A DNA stretch of 64,000 nucleotides from assembly GCF_022271405.1 (NCBI RefSeq), contig NZ_JAJNAL010000026.1, positions 1 through 64,000 of the forward strand, in the 5' to 3' direction. Made by a program: the position numbers and the translations under genes. The stretch comes from Rhodopseudomonas infernalis. GTDB taxonomy: Bacteria > Pseudomonadota > Alphaproteobacteria > Rhizobiales > Xanthobacteraceae. The first letter of the stretch is position 1, and every line of letters begins with the position of its first letter. Positions 26,166-36,187 of this stretch are shown here, piece by piece. The notes under the pieces are model-generated. The model searched no databases and was not told the DNA's origin. It saw only the letters and a program-made list of their open reading frames with translations.

Positions 26166-27305
26166 CTAAAGCCCCATCTGACGGCTGGCGAGGTCCTTCA
26201 TGATTTCCTCGGTGCCGCCGCCGATCGCGTTGACCTTGACGTCGCGATAGATGCGCTCGACCTTGACGCCGCGCATGTAGCCGGCTCCGCCGAAGATCTG
26301 CACCGCTTCCGAGGCGCAGAACGCCATCGTCTGCGTCGCCTGGTTCTTCAGCATGCAGATCTCGGCGATCGGGCTTTCGCCCTGCTCAACCCGCCAGGCC
26401 AGCAGCTCCAGCATCGCCTGTGACGCGGTGATCTTCTGCGCCATGTCGACCAGCTTGTGACGGATCACCTGATGCTTCGTCAGCGGCTTGCCGAAGGTGA
26501 CACGCTCCTTGGCGTAGGCAATCGCGTCGTCCAGGCAGACCCGCGACGCGGCGATGCAGCCGGCCGCCATCGTCAGCCGCTCGCTGTTGAAGTTCTGCAT
26601 GATGATCTTGAAGCCGGCACCTTCCTGCCCGAGCAGGTTGCCGGCCGGCACGCGGCAATTGTCGAAATGCAGCGTCGCGGTGTCGGACGCCCACCACCCC
26701 ATCTTCTTCAGCGGCGTCCGCGTCAGGCCCGGCGTGTCGCCCGGGATCAGCAGCAGGCTGACGCCGCCCGGCCCGTCCCCGCCGGTGCGCACCGCGGTGG
26801 TGATGTAGTCGGCCCGCATGCCGGACGTGATGAAGGTCTTCTCGCCATTCACCACGTAGTGATCACCGTCGCGGACCGCGCGGGTGCGCAGATTGGCGAC
26901 GTCCGAGCCGCCGGATGGCTCGGTGATCGCCAGCGCCGAGATCTTTTTGCCGGACAGAATCTCCGGCAGGACCCGGGCCTTCAGCTCAGGCGAGCCGGCG
27001 CGCGCGATCGGCGGCGCGCCGATCGAATGGCTGTTGAGGCTGGCGCTGACGCCGCCGGCACCGGCCCGCGCCAGTTCCTGCGTCGCCACGATCCACATGA
27101 ACTGATCGGTCGGCGTGCCGCCATACTCTTCCGGGAAGCCGAGGCCCAGCAGGCCGATCGCCGCCGCCTTCTCGTAAAGTTCGCGGGGAAAGCCGCCCGC
27201 CTCGTCCCATTCGGTGGCGAACGGTTCGATTTCCTTCTGGACGAAGCGACGCACCACGTCGCGAAAGGCCATGTGGTCGGCGGTGTAGAACAGAGAATTG
27301 GTCAA
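26166..27305 (-). CDS. Acyl-CoA dehydrogenase
   Basis: A 379-residue FAD enzyme: ALAITEPSGGSDVANLRTRA and TFITSGMRADY for flavin contact, KKMGWWASDTATLHFDNCRVP, RVTFGKPLTKHQVIRHKLVDMA, and IFGGAGYMRGVKVERIYRDVKVNAIGGGTEEIM, with the catalytic-base candidate Glu in GTEEIM. The sequence differs clearly from the paralogue at 24875, so the pair is not a recent duplication. It is the first gene of the ten-gene minus-strand series; the promoter should lie in the 98 bases after the cytochrome gene or farther upstream. Confidence 0.87.
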   Translation of the reverse strand: MTNSLFYTADHMAFRDVVRRFVQKEIEPFATEWDEAGGFPRELYEKAAAIGLLGLGFPEEYGGTPTDQFMWIVATQELARAGAGGVSASLNSHSIGAPPIARAGSPELKARVLPEILSGKKISALAITEPSGGSDVANLRTRAVRDGDHYVVNGEKTFITSGMRADYITTAVRTGGDGPGGVSLLLIPGDTPGLTRTPLKKMGWWASDTATLHFDNCRVPAGNLLGQEGAGFKIIMQNFNSERLTMAAGCIAASRVCLDDAIAYAKERVTFGKPLTKHQVIRHKLVDMAQKITASQAMLELLAWRVEQGESPIAEICMLKNQATQTMAFCASEAVQIFGGAGYMRGVKVERIYRDVKVNAIGGGTEEIMKDLASRQMGL

Positions 27306-27403
27306 AACGGCACCCGGCAGCTCGCGTTTGGCGAGGATGCCGGGAAAGCGTCGGCCTCACTTGCGTCGAGACGCTGACGGCGTCGCGGCTAAGCCGCGAT
27401 AAA

Positions 27404-27712
27404 TTACCGCCGCTTCTGCTCGGCGATGTAAGCCGCGATGTTGCGGGCTTCAATTCGGCTGAGCGACATGGTTTCCATCTTGGGATGCGGATTGAGCAGG
27501 AATGTCGCGACCCTATCCTCGTCGAAGTCGGGGCGCGCCGCGATCGAGGCGAACGACGGCACAAGGTCGGAGCCCTTGCGCTGGTCCTCCGACACCAGAT
27601 GGCAGCTCGCGCACCATCGCTTCGCGAGCGTCTCCCCGTTGACCGCATCAGCCGCCAAAGATGGATGATGAACGCCGACCAGCAGCGTCAGGCTCAGAAA
27701 CAGTGCGCGCAT
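27404..27712 (-). CDS. Small periplasmic c-type cytochrome
   Basis: A 102-residue protein with a signal peptide (MRALFLSLTLLVGVHHPSLAAD) and one haem-binding CASCH motif near residue 35. Met in KMETMSL near residue 80 is the likely axial ligand, as in class I cytochromes c. It probably carries electrons in the periplasm. The ATG at 27712 follows AGAGGA; the frame to 27760 lacks a signal peptide start. It precedes the acyl-CoA dehydrogenase series on the same strand by 98 bases, but a functional link is not evident because such dehydrogenases pass electrons to ETF. Confidence 0.85.
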   Translation of the reverse strand: MRALFLSLTLLVGVHHPSLAADAVNGETLAKRWCASCHLVSEDQRKGSDLVPSFASIAARPDFDEDRVATFLLNPHPKMETMSLSRIEARNIAAYIAEQKRR

Positions 27713-27870
27713 CGCAATCCTCTTCTGCCGTGAGCTGGCCCTTGGTGGAAACCAGCGCAATGCTGTTTATCGCAGCGGTTCCATCAACGATAGCTAGACG
27801 CTTGTCCGGGAATACCGCCACTCCGCCAGCGACTCGCAAAGTGTTTCCTGCACAAAGAAAAAATGCTTAA

Positions 27871-30027
27871 TTGCCAGGTGATGGTGACGACCTCCGACCT
27901 TTCACTCAGATGCTGACTGCACAGCGCGATTCGCTCAGATTGTTGCGCGCAATTCTGGTTGCCTCGGTGATTTTACCGGCTGCCTTGTTCAGCTATGCGG
28001 GCTGGCTCGCCTACCGATCCAACGAGGACAGCGCCGAGCGGCAGATCGACAAGACCCGCGACATCGTCACCGAACACGCGCTGAAGATTTTTGAATCGGT
28101 CGAGCGATCGATCGCGGAGACCGCCGAAATCGTCCGCGACATGTCGGACGACGAGATCCGCGCGAACGAAGCCGGGCTGCACGAGCGGTTGAAGCGCTTG
28201 GCCGATGGGTCGGAACAGATCAAGTCGATGTGGATCTTCGACAAGAATGGACGGGTGCTGGTCAACAGCATGCTCTACCCGGCACCGCCCGGTGACTTCT
28301 CCGATCGGGACTACTTCAAGGGGCCGTTGGAGCGCACCGGCGTGTTCGTCGGACGCACGCTTCAGCCGCGTCCGCCGTTCGGCGGCGCGCCGTTCTTCAG
28401 CGTCAGCATGCGGCGCCCGTCTCCCGATGGCCATTTCACGGGCGTGATTCAGACGTCGGTGCTGCCGGAGTACTTCGAGGGCTTTTATGCCAAGGTCGGC
28501 CGCGACAGCGGCAGCTATGCGGCGCTGGTTCGCGAGGACGGCGCCATCCTGGCCCGCTACCCGGCGACCGATACCATTGCCCTCACCGTAAAGACCGACG
28601 GCCTGATCGGCCGGGCGATGAGCGCGGGGAGCATCGAAGGCGCCGTCACCGTCGTCTCCGCGCTGGATGGCATCGAACGGCGCGTCGCCTACCGTAAGCT
28701 GCCGAAGCTTCCAGTTTACGTCTATGCCGGCCTGGAGACACGCGCAATCCGCAACATGTGGTTGTCGCAGCTCGGCGCTTATATGCTGGTCGGCCTGCCG
28801 GCCACCGCTGCGCTGATCGCGATCGTGATGCTGGCGCTCGCACGGACCCGCCGGCTCTACGAGGAAGCCGAGCGCCGCGCGGTTGCTGAAAACGCGTTGA
28901 AGCAATCGCAGCGGCTGGAGTCGCTCGGCCGCCTGACAGGTGGCGTCGCGCACGACTTCAACAATCTGCTGATGGTGGTCGGCGGCTCGGTGCAGAAGCT
29001 GCGCCGGCGCCACACCGATCTGCAGGATCGCCGCACGCTCGACATGATTGATTCTGCGGTGGCCAAAGGCGCCGGGCTCACCCGGCAATTGCTGTCATTT
29101 TCGCGTCGCCACAACGTCGCGGCCAAGCTCGTCGATCTCGGCGACGCCGTGACCAGGTTTGCGGACGTGCTGCGCCAGTCGGTGCGTAGCCATATCAGTA
29201 TCGATATCGAGGCGCCGACCGAATCGATCGTCGTCCAGATCGACCCGAACGAATTCGAGATCGCGCTGCTCAATCTCGCGCTCAATGCACGCGACGCCAT
29301 GCCGGATGGTGGCCGCATTACCGTGTCGATCCGCACGGAGGCGTTAAAGAACTTTGGCCCGAAGCGGCTAACCGGCGACTACGCGATCCTCGGCTTTGCC
29401 GACACTGGCGTCGGCATTCCGATGGAAATCCGCGATCGGATCTTCGAGCCCTTCTTTACGACGAAGCCGGTCGACCGGGGCACCGGGCTGGGGCTCAGCC
29501 AGATCTACGGCTTTGCCCAGCAATCCAATGGCGCGATCACCGTCGAAAGCGAGATCGGTCGCGGCACCCGGTTCGATCTGTTCCTGCCCCGTTCGAACGA
29601 GCGCGCGGCAGAAGAGCCCGAAGACGACGACCCGCTGCCGGCGATGGTCGGCAAGCATACGCTGCTGTTGGTGGAAGACCACCCCAACGTCGCCGCGGTC
29701 GCGACCGACTACGCCGAGCAATGCGGTTTCACAGTGGTGAAGGCCACATCCGCCGAAGAGGCGGTAGACCTGCTCAATCGGCGCAAGGACATAGATTTGG
29801 TGTTCAGCGACATCGTGATGCCGGGTATGAGCGGCATCGAACTGGCACGGCTGATCCGCGATCATCATCCGGAAACGCCGGTTGTGCTCGCATCAGGCTA
29901 CAGCGACCGCAGCGCCTCGGCACTCGCCGAAGGCTTCACCCTGCTGCAGAAGCCGTACACCCTGAAAATACTCCGCAAGGCTCTGATTCAGGCACTTCAC
30001 ACTGCGCGGCCGTCAGCGGCGGAATAA
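27871..30027 (+). CDS. Membrane hybrid histidine kinase with dCache-like sensor and receiver
   Basis: A 718-residue sensor: membrane helix at about 25-47, a periplasmic dCache-like domain ([17 protein letters not shown], a fold typical of small-molecule sensing), second helix at about 296-320, HisKA with His361 in [11 protein letters not shown], HATPase with [17 protein letters not shown] and [12 protein letters not shown], and a C-terminal receiver with phosphoacceptor Asp647 (FSDIVMPG) and Lys in LLQKPYT. The GVAHDFNN type passes phosphate from its own receiver onwards or uses it as a brake. The start is uncertain: TTG at 27871 or ATG at 27910 are both possible and lack a strong ribosome site. 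Confidence 0.85.
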   Translation: MPGDGDDLRPFTQMLTAQRDSLRLLRAILVASVILPAALFSYAGWLAYRSNEDSAERQIDKTRDIVTEHALKIFESVERSIAETAEIVRDMSDDEIRANEAGLHERLKRLADGSEQIKSMWIFDKNGRVLVNSMLYPAPPGDFSDRDYFKGPLERTGVFVGRTLQPRPPFGGAPFFSVSMRRPSPDGHFTGVIQTSVLPEYFEGFYAKVGRDSGSYAALVREDGAILARYPATDTIALTVKTDGLIGRAMSAGSIEGAVTVVSALDGIERRVAYRKLPKLPVYVYAGLETRAIRNMWLSQLGAYMLVGLPATAALIAIVMLALARTRRLYEEAERRAVAENALKQSQRLESLGRLTGGVAHDFNNLLMVVGGSVQKLRRRHTDLQDRRTLDMIDSAVAKGAGLTRQLLSFSRRHNVAAKLVDLGDAVTRFADVLRQSVRSHISIDIEAPTESIVVQIDPNEFEIALLNLALNARDAMPDGGRITVSIRTEALKNFGPKRLTGDYAILGFADTGVGIPMEIRDRIFEPFFTTKPVDRGTGLGLSQIYGFAQQSNGAITVESEIGRGTRFDLFLPRSNERAAEEPEDDDPLPAMVGKHTLLLVEDHPNVAAVATDYAEQCGFTVVKATSAEEAVDLLNRRKDIDLVFSDIVMPGMSGIELARLIRDHHPETPVVLASGYSDRSASALAEGFTLLQKPYTLKILRKALIQALHTARPSAAE

Positions 30028-30039
30028 ACACTGGTCGGC

Positions 30040-30077
30040 AAAAAAGCAAAGGGCGGCAACGCCGCGCGCTGCCGCCC
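30040..30077 (-). terminator. Rho-independent terminator of the Gly/Tyr-rich protein gene
   Basis: Read on the minus strand, GGGCGGCA (complement of 30070-30077) pairs with TGCCGCCC (complement of 30051-30058), followed by a T-rich run from AAAAAAGCAAA at 30040-30050. It sits between convergent genes. Confidence 0.7.
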
Positions 30078-30115
30078 CCTGCTCCGGCCATTGGACTGAC
30101 CGGATAGTCTACGTC

Positions 30116-30556
30116 TTACCAGTGGCGATGGTGTCGATAGCCATAGCGCGGGCCACCGATGTAGCCGGCGCGAATGACCGGCCCGCGGCCGTAGTACCCG
30201 TAAGCGGACCGATACCCGCCGTACGGCCTGTAACCGCCGCCGTAATACACGGCACGCGGGCGAGCGTAGTATCGCGGGCCACCATAGCCCCAACCGCCGC
30301 CGTAATAACCGGGGCCACCATAGTAACCGGCGTAGCTCGGACCGTAGCCGTAGTACGGGCCTCCGCCGTAGTAGCCGCCGTAACCGTAACCCGGGCCCCA
30401 ACCGTAGCCGCCGGAAGCTGCGCCTGCGATCAACGCGCCTGCTGCGATGCCGCCGATCAAAGCAGGAGCGAAGCCGCGCTGGGCCTGCGCCGGAGCTGCG
30501 GCGGTGACCACCGCAAGGGTCGCGGCTGCCCCGAAAACCAAAGCTGTCTTCTTCAT
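30116..30556 (-). CDS. Exported Gly/Tyr-rich protein
   Basis: A 146-residue exported protein: signal peptide MKKTALVFGAAATLAVVTAAAPAQAQ, a Gly/Ala segment that may form a short membrane-inserting hairpin (ALIGGIAAGALIAGAASGG), then a low-complexity Gly/Tyr/Pro tail of YGGYYGGG-like units ending in RHHRHW. Proteins like this are frequent in Bradyrhizobiaceae and are thought to sit in the periplasm or cell surface; no enzymatic domain is present. The ATG at 30556 is preceded by AAGGA. Coding bias towards Gly and Tyr makes opposite-strand frames look open; those are artefacts. Confidence 0.8.
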   Translation of the reverse strand: MKKTALVFGAAATLAVVTAAAPAQAQRGFAPALIGGIAAGALIAGAASGGYGWGPGYGYGGYYGGGPYYGYGPSYAGYYGGPGYYGGGWGYGGPRYYARPRAVYYGGGYRPYGGYRSAYGYYGRGPVIRAGYIGGPRYGYRHHRHW

Positions 30557-30721
30557 ATCGAAATCCTTCGCAACGTTGCAGTTTGTCCATAACAACGGAT
30601 AATTTAAAAAGTTGCCGGAACCCGCACTTCCTGACCGAGAAAGCCTCAAGATTTCCCGTACGGCGCCGCGCGCAGCACGGGCCAAGGGTAGCGATCAACA
30701 GAAAGCGAGCTCGAGTTGTCG

Positions 30722-31540
30722 TCAGGTTTTCGGAGTGGCCGACGGCTGACCCGTCACGATGTTGAATTTGGTCAACTCGTCCGGCTTGAAGATGAACAGC
30801 CGGTCCTTCGGCGTCTCCATCGCATGGATCCAGACCTGCAGGTTGATGCCCATGTCGGCCAGATAACGCTGGCAGCGCGCCGAAATGCGCTGCGCATCGC
30901 TCATCTGGTCGCGCGGCACGGGAGCCGTCTCCGCCGACTTGGCCGCGAAGACCTGATGAACGCCGATCGCCGCCTTGTCGCCGGCGCGGCGTGTAGTGCC
31001 CCCGAAAAACACCAGCGGGCATGAGGACGCGCAGTACTTGCCGGCTTCCACCAGGGTGTCGAGTTTACGGTCGCGGATCAGCCGCCCCATCGTCAGCGCA
31101 TCGCTGACCGATCCACCCGGCGAATTCAGCACTACGGTCTTGATGTACTCGCCGTGGCGCTCGATCGCGGCGGCAAAGGCCTGTGCGCTGCCGGGCGTGA
31201 TGGTCCCGACCGCCATCAGCCGGTTACCGCTCACCAGTTCAAAAGTCATCGGCTTGCCGAGCGCGCCGTCCGGTTGCGGCACGGGCGAGAGACGATCGCG
31301 GCCGGGCAACCACGGCGACAGGATATCCGGCAGAGACGGTAAGCCTCCCGGAGCCGCCTCGCGCTGCACAGCGGGCGGAGCGGCGCTGTCGTCCGCCTGG
31401 ATCCATCCATTGGCGCTGGCGAGATCGAAGCCGAGCGCGCCGATCGACGCCGCGACCAGCCCGCGGAACACCAGACGCAGCACGGCATCGTCGGGGTTGC
31501 CCGCCATCCAGCGATGGAAGCGCTGCGTCAGGCTGCTCAT
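30722..31540 (-). CDS. ClpP/crotonase-fold membrane-anchored serine protease-like protein (COG3904 type)
   Basis: A 272-residue protein with one N-terminal membrane helix (about 22-44, RLVFRGLVAASIGALGFDLA) and a periplasmic ClpP-like domain. TVVLNSPGGSVSDALTMGRLIRD forms the oxyanion part, and Ser in YCASSCPLVFFGGTTR is the nucleophile candidate, followed by AAIGVHQVF with a conserved His. The substrate is unknown. It lies 9 bases downstream of a four-helix membrane protein gene (31550-32929), so the two are almost certainly cotranscribed and probably work as a pair at the inner membrane. Confidence 0.8.
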   Translation of the reverse strand: MSSLTQRFHRWMAGNPDDAVLRLVFRGLVAASIGALGFDLASANGWIQADDSAAPPAVQREAAPGGLPSLPDILSPWLPGRDRLSPVPQPDGALGKPMTFELVSGNRLMAVGTITPGSAQAFAAAIERHGEYIKTVVLNSPGGSVSDALTMGRLIRDRKLDTLVEAGKYCASSCPLVFFGGTTRRAGDKAAIGVHQVFAAKSAETAPVPRDQMSDAQRISARCQRYLADMGINLQVWIHAMETPKDRLFIFKPDELTKFNIVTGQPSATPKT

Positions 31541-31549
31541 GCTCGGCGC

Positions 31550-32929
31550 TTACTTGACGTGCCGCGCCGACGACAGCGCGGTGACGTTCTCGTCGGTCGC
31601 CGCCGTGGGTTCGGCGGCAGGTTCGACCGCCTCACGCTGCACCGGCTCGGCGGGCTCATGCACGGCGCGGCTGGCCTGCTCGACTTCGCGCGCCATCTTC
31701 AGCGCCGCCATCATCTCGGCCGCCGTCATCGACGAGGCGCTCGCCACCGGCAGACCTTCGCGGCGGATCGCGGCGTGCACCACGCACAGGATCAGCACCA
31801 GCACAGCCGGCATCAGGTCGATCGAGATCGCGCCGGCCCAGCTCGGGATGAAGTCACCGGCATAACGCAGCACGGCCTCGGCCGGCGACATCGCCTGGAA
31901 GCGTGCCGGCTCGATCCTCGGCATATCCAGGATCTTGTCGGCGGCGCCGGCGAGCGAGGCAGCCTGCGCGGCGATCGCACTTTCGACCTTGCCGACCACC
32001 GCGGTCTGGCGCTCGGCGAGATCGACGCTGCGGCCGCCGGCCGATGGCGCGATGAAGGTCGAGGACAGCGAGGTCGCGGCCCGCTTCACCGCAGGGGCGA
32101 CGGAAGTCTGCTGCAGATTGGCGATCACGCCCATCAGGGCCAGCGACTCTGTGGCGAAGCCGTCGCTGCGCTCGCTGATCGGGCCGCGATCGGACACCAA
32201 TTCACGCATCTTGGCGAGGTGCTTGCCGCCCTCCTCGAACAACGTGGCGACGCGCTTACCGGAGGCTTCGACTTCCTTGCCGAGGCTGTCGAGCTGACCC
32301 GACATTTGCGTGAGCAACTGCACCACCGTGCCGGAGCCCGACGTGCCGGTCAGCGATCCCGCGCGCTCTGCGTCGGCAAGTTTAGCGAAGCGCGACGCGG
32401 CGATCTGGATGTCCGGCAGCAAACCCTGCGCGGCGATCGCATTGCTGTTCGCCGCATCGAGATCGCGCGTATAGTCCTGCACCGTGATGGCGAGATGTTG
32501 CCGGATCGCGGCGGCGCCGGCGAGCGCCGAAGCGTTCAGCCAGGACGACATCGCGACGATCATCAGCGAACCGAAAATCATGCAGCCGAACATCAGCGCG
32601 CGGCCCTTGCGGTCGACCACATGCGGCATGAACTGCATCAGGAAGACCCAGAACGCGTAGATGCCGACCGACACGGCGACGGAGTAAATCAGCGCCGCGA
32701 AAAACACCGTAGTCGGGCTGCCGTTGAGCAGTTCGCGCACACCGAGATAGGTGTAGACGCCGGCGCCCAGCGCGAGGATCGCGGTGGTGAGCTTGAGCAT
32801 CGTCTCGAGCTTGTCGACCCCGCGCGACAGCAGCAATGCGGCTGGAACCGCAGAGGTTGGGGCCGAGGCCGTGGTGTGGGCAGAGCGAGAAGCAGCAGCG
32901 GCCGGTTCGGCGGCAAGGGGCATGGGCAT
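31550..32929 (-). CDS. Inner-membrane protein with long periplasmic helical region, unknown function
   Basis: A 459-residue protein with no domain I recognise. After a ~45-residue Ala/Pro head come three closely spaced hydrophobic helices (TMLKLTTAILALGAGVYTYL, VFFAALIYSVAVSVGIYAF, MFGCMIFGSLMIVAMSSWL), then about 220 residues of Ala-rich helix with heptad-like stretches (LTQMSGQLDSLGKEVEASGKRV), then a fourth helix (AISIDLMPAVLVLILCVVHAA) and a 70-residue cytoplasmic Glu/Ala tail. The topology suggests an inner membrane scaffold or signalling protein. I take the ATG at 32929 because the frame to 33028 adds a non-hydrophobic head without a ribosome site. It is the first gene of a two-gene unit with the ClpP-like protein. 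Confidence 0.75.
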   Translation of the reverse strand: MPMPLAAEPAAAASRSAHTTASAPTSAVPAALLLSRGVDKLETMLKLTTAILALGAGVYTYLGVRELLNGSPTTVFFAALIYSVAVSVGIYAFWVFLMQFMPHVVDRKGRALMFGCMIFGSLMIVAMSSWLNASALAGAAAIRQHLAITVQDYTRDLDAANSNAIAAQGLLPDIQIAASRFAKLADAERAGSLTGTSGSGTVVQLLTQMSGQLDSLGKEVEASGKRVATLFEEGGKHLAKMRELVSDRGPISERSDGFATESLALMGVIANLQQTSVAPAVKRAATSLSSTFIAPSAGGRSVDLAERQTAVVGKVESAIAAQAASLAGAADKILDMPRIEPARFQAMSPAEAVLRYAGDFIPSWAGAISIDLMPAVLVLILCVVHAAIRREGLPVASASSMTAAEMMAALKMAREVEQASRAVHEPAEPVQREAVEPAAEPTAATDENVTALSSARHVK

Positions 32930-33049
32930 ATCCGGATGATGCGACACTAGCGCACGACCAACGCCCCCCACAGGCTCGTACTTCGCAACGATTAGTTGAG
33001 AATTCGGACCAGAATGTGTCGGCGCCACATCAGCGGCAGTGGCCCGCCG

Positions 33050-34075
33050 CTAGAAGTGCGCGTTGATCCGCAGCATCGCCTGCTGGCGCTCGTGATTGTC
33101 GAGATCGAGCCGCCTTCCGTCACCGACAGCGTGGCCCGCGACCTGGAACTGCCAGGTGCCGGAGATGCCGAGCGTACTGGTGAGACTGTAGGAGAACGTC
33201 GGCCCGACATACACCGCCTCGCCGACCAGGCGATCGAGGCCGCCGCCATCGTAGCTCCGCAGATAGCGTGTCCCGACGCCGATCAACAGTCCCGACTTCA
33301 CCTGATAGGTGAGCGCGCCGTGCAGCGCCAATTCCGAATCGTGCGCGGTCAGCCCGGTCGCATGCGCGCGCGTCATTCCGGTGCCATACCAGATGTTGAA
33401 GGCGGCGAACCATCGGTCCCGGACCAGCTCACGATCGAACAGCGCCGCGAACTCGGCGCCGTATTGCTCGACGCGTAAGCCGCTGCCGTCGTCGACACGG
33501 TTCCATCCCGGCTGTGCGTGCAGCGTCAGTCCGAACGGCGCCGTCGCGCGGTCGATCAGCTTAGCGCGGAACTCCAGTGTCGCGCCGTTGAAGCTGGCGT
33601 GATGACGATCGTCGAACCCGGCGACGCCGTCGATCCGCTGCGCGCCAAGCGCGACGCCGGGCGCAATCCTGAAGCGATCGGACAGCGTGTATTTGACCTG
33701 GTTCAGGGTCGCCAAGGTGCCGTATCGGCCGTCGCGTTTGCCAAACGCAGCGACATTTTCCATCTCGAGCTCGATCTCGCCGGGCTGCCCGATGTCCGAC
33801 CCCATGGTGAAGCCGAAGATGTGCTCGGTGTCGGCGCTCTCGGCATGATGAGTCGCGCCCGTCCCACGTCCGCTCTCGGCGGAGGAGCTTTGGGACGGTT
33901 TCGCACCCGCGCGCCGCTCATCGTCGGCGAAAGCCGGTGCCGGTTCGCCGAGCAGGCCGAACGACAGCAGCGCCGCCGACAGCACTGGCGCGAGCCCCCT
34001 GTCACGACCGTTGGCCGCCACGGCCTCGGCAGGCGCCCCAACACAATCAGCAGTCAAAGCTGAAGCTTCCCGCAC
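33050..34075 (-). CDS. Putative outer-membrane beta-barrel protein
   Basis: A 341-residue exported protein: VREASAL start, signal-like hydrophobic run (RGLAPVLSAALLSFGLLGEPAPAFAD), a Ser/Glu-rich linker, then about 240 residues of alternating hydrophobic/polar beta strands (VKYTLSDRFRIAPGVALG, ALTYQVKSGLLIGVGTRYL, FSYSLTSTLGISGTWQFQVAG) ending in ...LRINAHF, a terminal aromatic residue typical of outer membrane barrels. Function unknown; this type is sometimes named a transporter-like protein. The GTG at 34075 with GGGGAGA six bases upstream is preferred over the long frame to 34348, whose first third reads through an intergenic repeat. Confidence 0.7.
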   Translation of the reverse strand: MREASALTADCVGAPAEAVAANGRDRGLAPVLSAALLSFGLLGEPAPAFADDERRAGAKPSQSSSAESGRGTGATHHAESADTEHIFGFTMGSDIGQPGEIELEMENVAAFGKRDGRYGTLATLNQVKYTLSDRFRIAPGVALGAQRIDGVAGFDDRHHASFNGATLEFRAKLIDRATAPFGLTLHAQPGWNRVDDGSGLRVEQYGAEFAALFDRELVRDRWFAAFNIWYGTGMTRAHATGLTAHDSELALHGALTYQVKSGLLIGVGTRYLRSYDGGGLDRLVGEAVYVGPTFSYSLTSTLGISGTWQFQVAGHAVGDGRRLDLDNHERQQAMLRINAHF

Positions 34076-34263
34076 GCTCGTCTCCCCACCTCGTCTCACC
34101 TGAGCAACGAACCAGATCCCTACTAGATGCACATGCGAATTATTAGCATTAAAGGAGTTCGGAACGCAATCGCGCTCTGCGAGGGTCCGGTGCGAGCTAA
34201 GCTGGCGCTCTTCATCGATCGATCGAAGCGACGTGCTAGGTCGTTGAGCGCGCTCGCAAATTC

Positions 34264-34353
34264 CGTCATGGCCGGGCTTGTCCCGGCCATCACGTCTTTG
34301 ATGCGTTTCGCCCAGCAAGACGTGGATGCCCGGCACAAGGCCGGGCATGACGG
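34264..34353. repeat. Palindromic intergenic repeat (CGTCATGGCCGGGC family)
   Basis: The arms CGTCATGGCCGGGCTTGTCCCGGCCATCACG and CGTGGATGCCCGGC...GCCGGGCATGACGG form nested inverted repeats. Confidence 0.85.
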
Positions 34354-34894
34354 GTGGAAGCGAAGCGGCCCGATTTCAAAGGGCGCATTTCCGGCCAGGC
34401 CCTGAGGTGCGCGCGTAGCGGGCCTCAAAGAATGACGGCAGTGTTTCGACCAGAAGCAGAAGCGCTCCAAGCAAGAAGAAGCCCCGGGGCTGGCGGCGGG
34501 CCCCGGGGCTGGGTCCGCGCCACCGGGGGAGGTTTCGGCGCAGGCCCAATCAGGTGACGAATGGCCTCATCGGCCTAAGCGATTGCAGGACGTCGCGTGC
34601 CGAGCTGCCAGCCCTCCGCCGCCGACTTGGTCTGGAAGGGAACCTGTCTTGTGGGTCCATTGATGCCTTGGGTTCAGGTCGCCGAAAAGCTGAAGTTCCA
34701 AGGGTGGTTGGTCGGTCCCTAATCCGCCTGGGACAATCGGCGGCCGCGCATTATTCTGAAATCAACAACTGCCCTGGCCGAAGCCGACCGCTCTTTGGCA
34801 CGTCCAATCGCCGGATTTCGGCTATGGCATCTGCCGGGCACGCGCTGATTCACCCGGCGACGTCCGCACCGCCCTCTCCCACCAGGCGTCCGAC
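34354..34894. other. Gene-poor stretch with GC-rich hairpin
   Basis: The 34076-34894 gap holds the repeat above and then no gene I can support. At about 34479-34515 two copies of GCCCCGGGGC-type palindrome (AGCCCCGGGGCTGGC, GGCCCCGGGGCTGGG) could form a strong hairpin. The open frame at 34554-34898 has no recognisable content. Confidence 0.4.
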
Positions 34895-36028
34895 ATGAGC
34901 CGAACCACCTCTTTCATCCCGCGGCTCGAATCCATGCGCGGGATTGCGGCCTTGCTCGTGGCCGCGTCCCATGTGGTGCAATCACCGACCGGGCCCGACA
35001 CCGGACTACTGACGCATCCGGGCGCCAACGCCGGTGAGGTCATCCGGCTGTTCTCCGCCGCGATCGTGCACGCCGTCGACGGCCTGCAGGCGGTGATCTT
35101 CTTCTTCGTGCTCAGCGGCTTCGTGCTGCTCCGCTCGCTGCTCGCCGAACCGCGCCCGTCGGCGTCCCAGGCGACCGACTTCGTCATCGCCCGGCTATTT
35201 CGGCTGTACCCGGCCGTCATCTTTGCGGTCGCCGTGTACGCGCTCGCGAGGACGGTTTTCGGCGCACCGCCGGCGCCCTGGACCGTGCTCGAAAACATGG
35301 CGCTGATCGACACCTCGCTCAACGGCGTGATGTGGTCGTTGCAGCTCGAGCTGCTGGCGATCCCGCTTATCTACGGCATGTATCTGCTGCTGCTTCGCCG
35401 AACCACGGCGACCACCGCGGCGGCGATCGCGATCTGCCTGGCGCTGGTGGGGATGTCGTTCGATCCGGCCATTCACAAAATTCTCGGCCACCCACCGCTG
35501 CAGCTCTACTACGCGTTCACCTTCGGCTGTTTCTGCGCCGCCGCCTCGGGCCGCTGGGCGGCCCGGCTCACTCCGACCCAGGCCAACATCGCGACCGCGA
35601 TCGCGATCGTCCTGTTCTTCACCGCGCGTCCGCTGCTCGGCCCGGCATCAGCCTGGCGCTTCGTGGTCAACGGATTGAGCGCGTGGATGTTGATCTATCT
35701 CGTCACCTACGGGCCGCGCGCCACGCTGCTCAACGTCCTCGATCATCCGGCCGCGCATTGGCTCGGCAGGCTGTCGTTCAGCTACTACCTGTTTCACTTC
35801 CTGACGATCCTTCCAGTGTGGAGTCACCCGGAAACTGTGGTCTGGCTCGTCGACACGGTCGGCATGCCGCGGCTGCTGATCGCCGGGCTGATCTTTCTCG
35901 CCAGCACGGCCGCGGCGCTGTTGCTCGCCTATATAGCCTACACCCTGGTCGAAATCCCCGGGATCCGGCTCGGTCGGCAGGTCCGCGCCATCTTCACGCC
36001 ACGAATCCGCAACGCACAGACGGGCTGA
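34895..36028 (+). CDS. Acyltransferase family 3 membrane protein
   Basis: A 377-residue integral membrane acyltransferase with about ten hydrophobic segments. The N-terminus carries the family's RLESMRGIAALLVAASHV, with the catalytic His in the first helix, and a conserved Arg-rich FVIARLFRLYPAV after helix two. Members transfer acetyl or other acyl groups to surface sugars or lipids (Nod factor, O-antigen, exopolysaccharide); the acceptor here is unknown. No polysaccharide genes flank it. The ATG at 34895 places the RLESMRG motif at the usual distance from the start. Confidence 0.85.
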   Translation: MSRTTSFIPRLESMRGIAALLVAASHVVQSPTGPDTGLLTHPGANAGEVIRLFSAAIVHAVDGLQAVIFFFVLSGFVLLRSLLAEPRPSASQATDFVIARLFRLYPAVIFAVAVYALARTVFGAPPAPWTVLENMALIDTSLNGVMWSLQLELLAIPLIYGMYLLLLRRTTATTAAAIAICLALVGMSFDPAIHKILGHPPLQLYYAFTFGCFCAAASGRWAARLTPTQANIATAIAIVLFFTARPLLGPASAWRFVVNGLSAWMLIYLVTYGPRATLLNVLDHPAAHWLGRLSFSYYLFHFLTILPVWSHPETVVWLVDTVGMPRLLIAGLIFLASTAAALLLAYIAYTLVEIPGIRLGRQVRAIFTPRIRNAQTG

Positions 36029-36187
36029 GGCAACGGGCCGTCAAGCGGCGGTGCGAAAGTCCGAACAGGCTGTGGGCCGCCGCTCACGAGGCGTCCACCT
36101 GCCCGGCGAGATGTCGTAGGTTGCCCTCGATTCGCCTCGCCCTTGGGCGAAGCATCGACGCCCTTGCCATCGCTACGAGAGACCCCA

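Noticed and set aside
34554-34898. 114-codon frame before the acyltransferase gene
   Set aside because: No recognisable content; ends inside the acyltransferase start.
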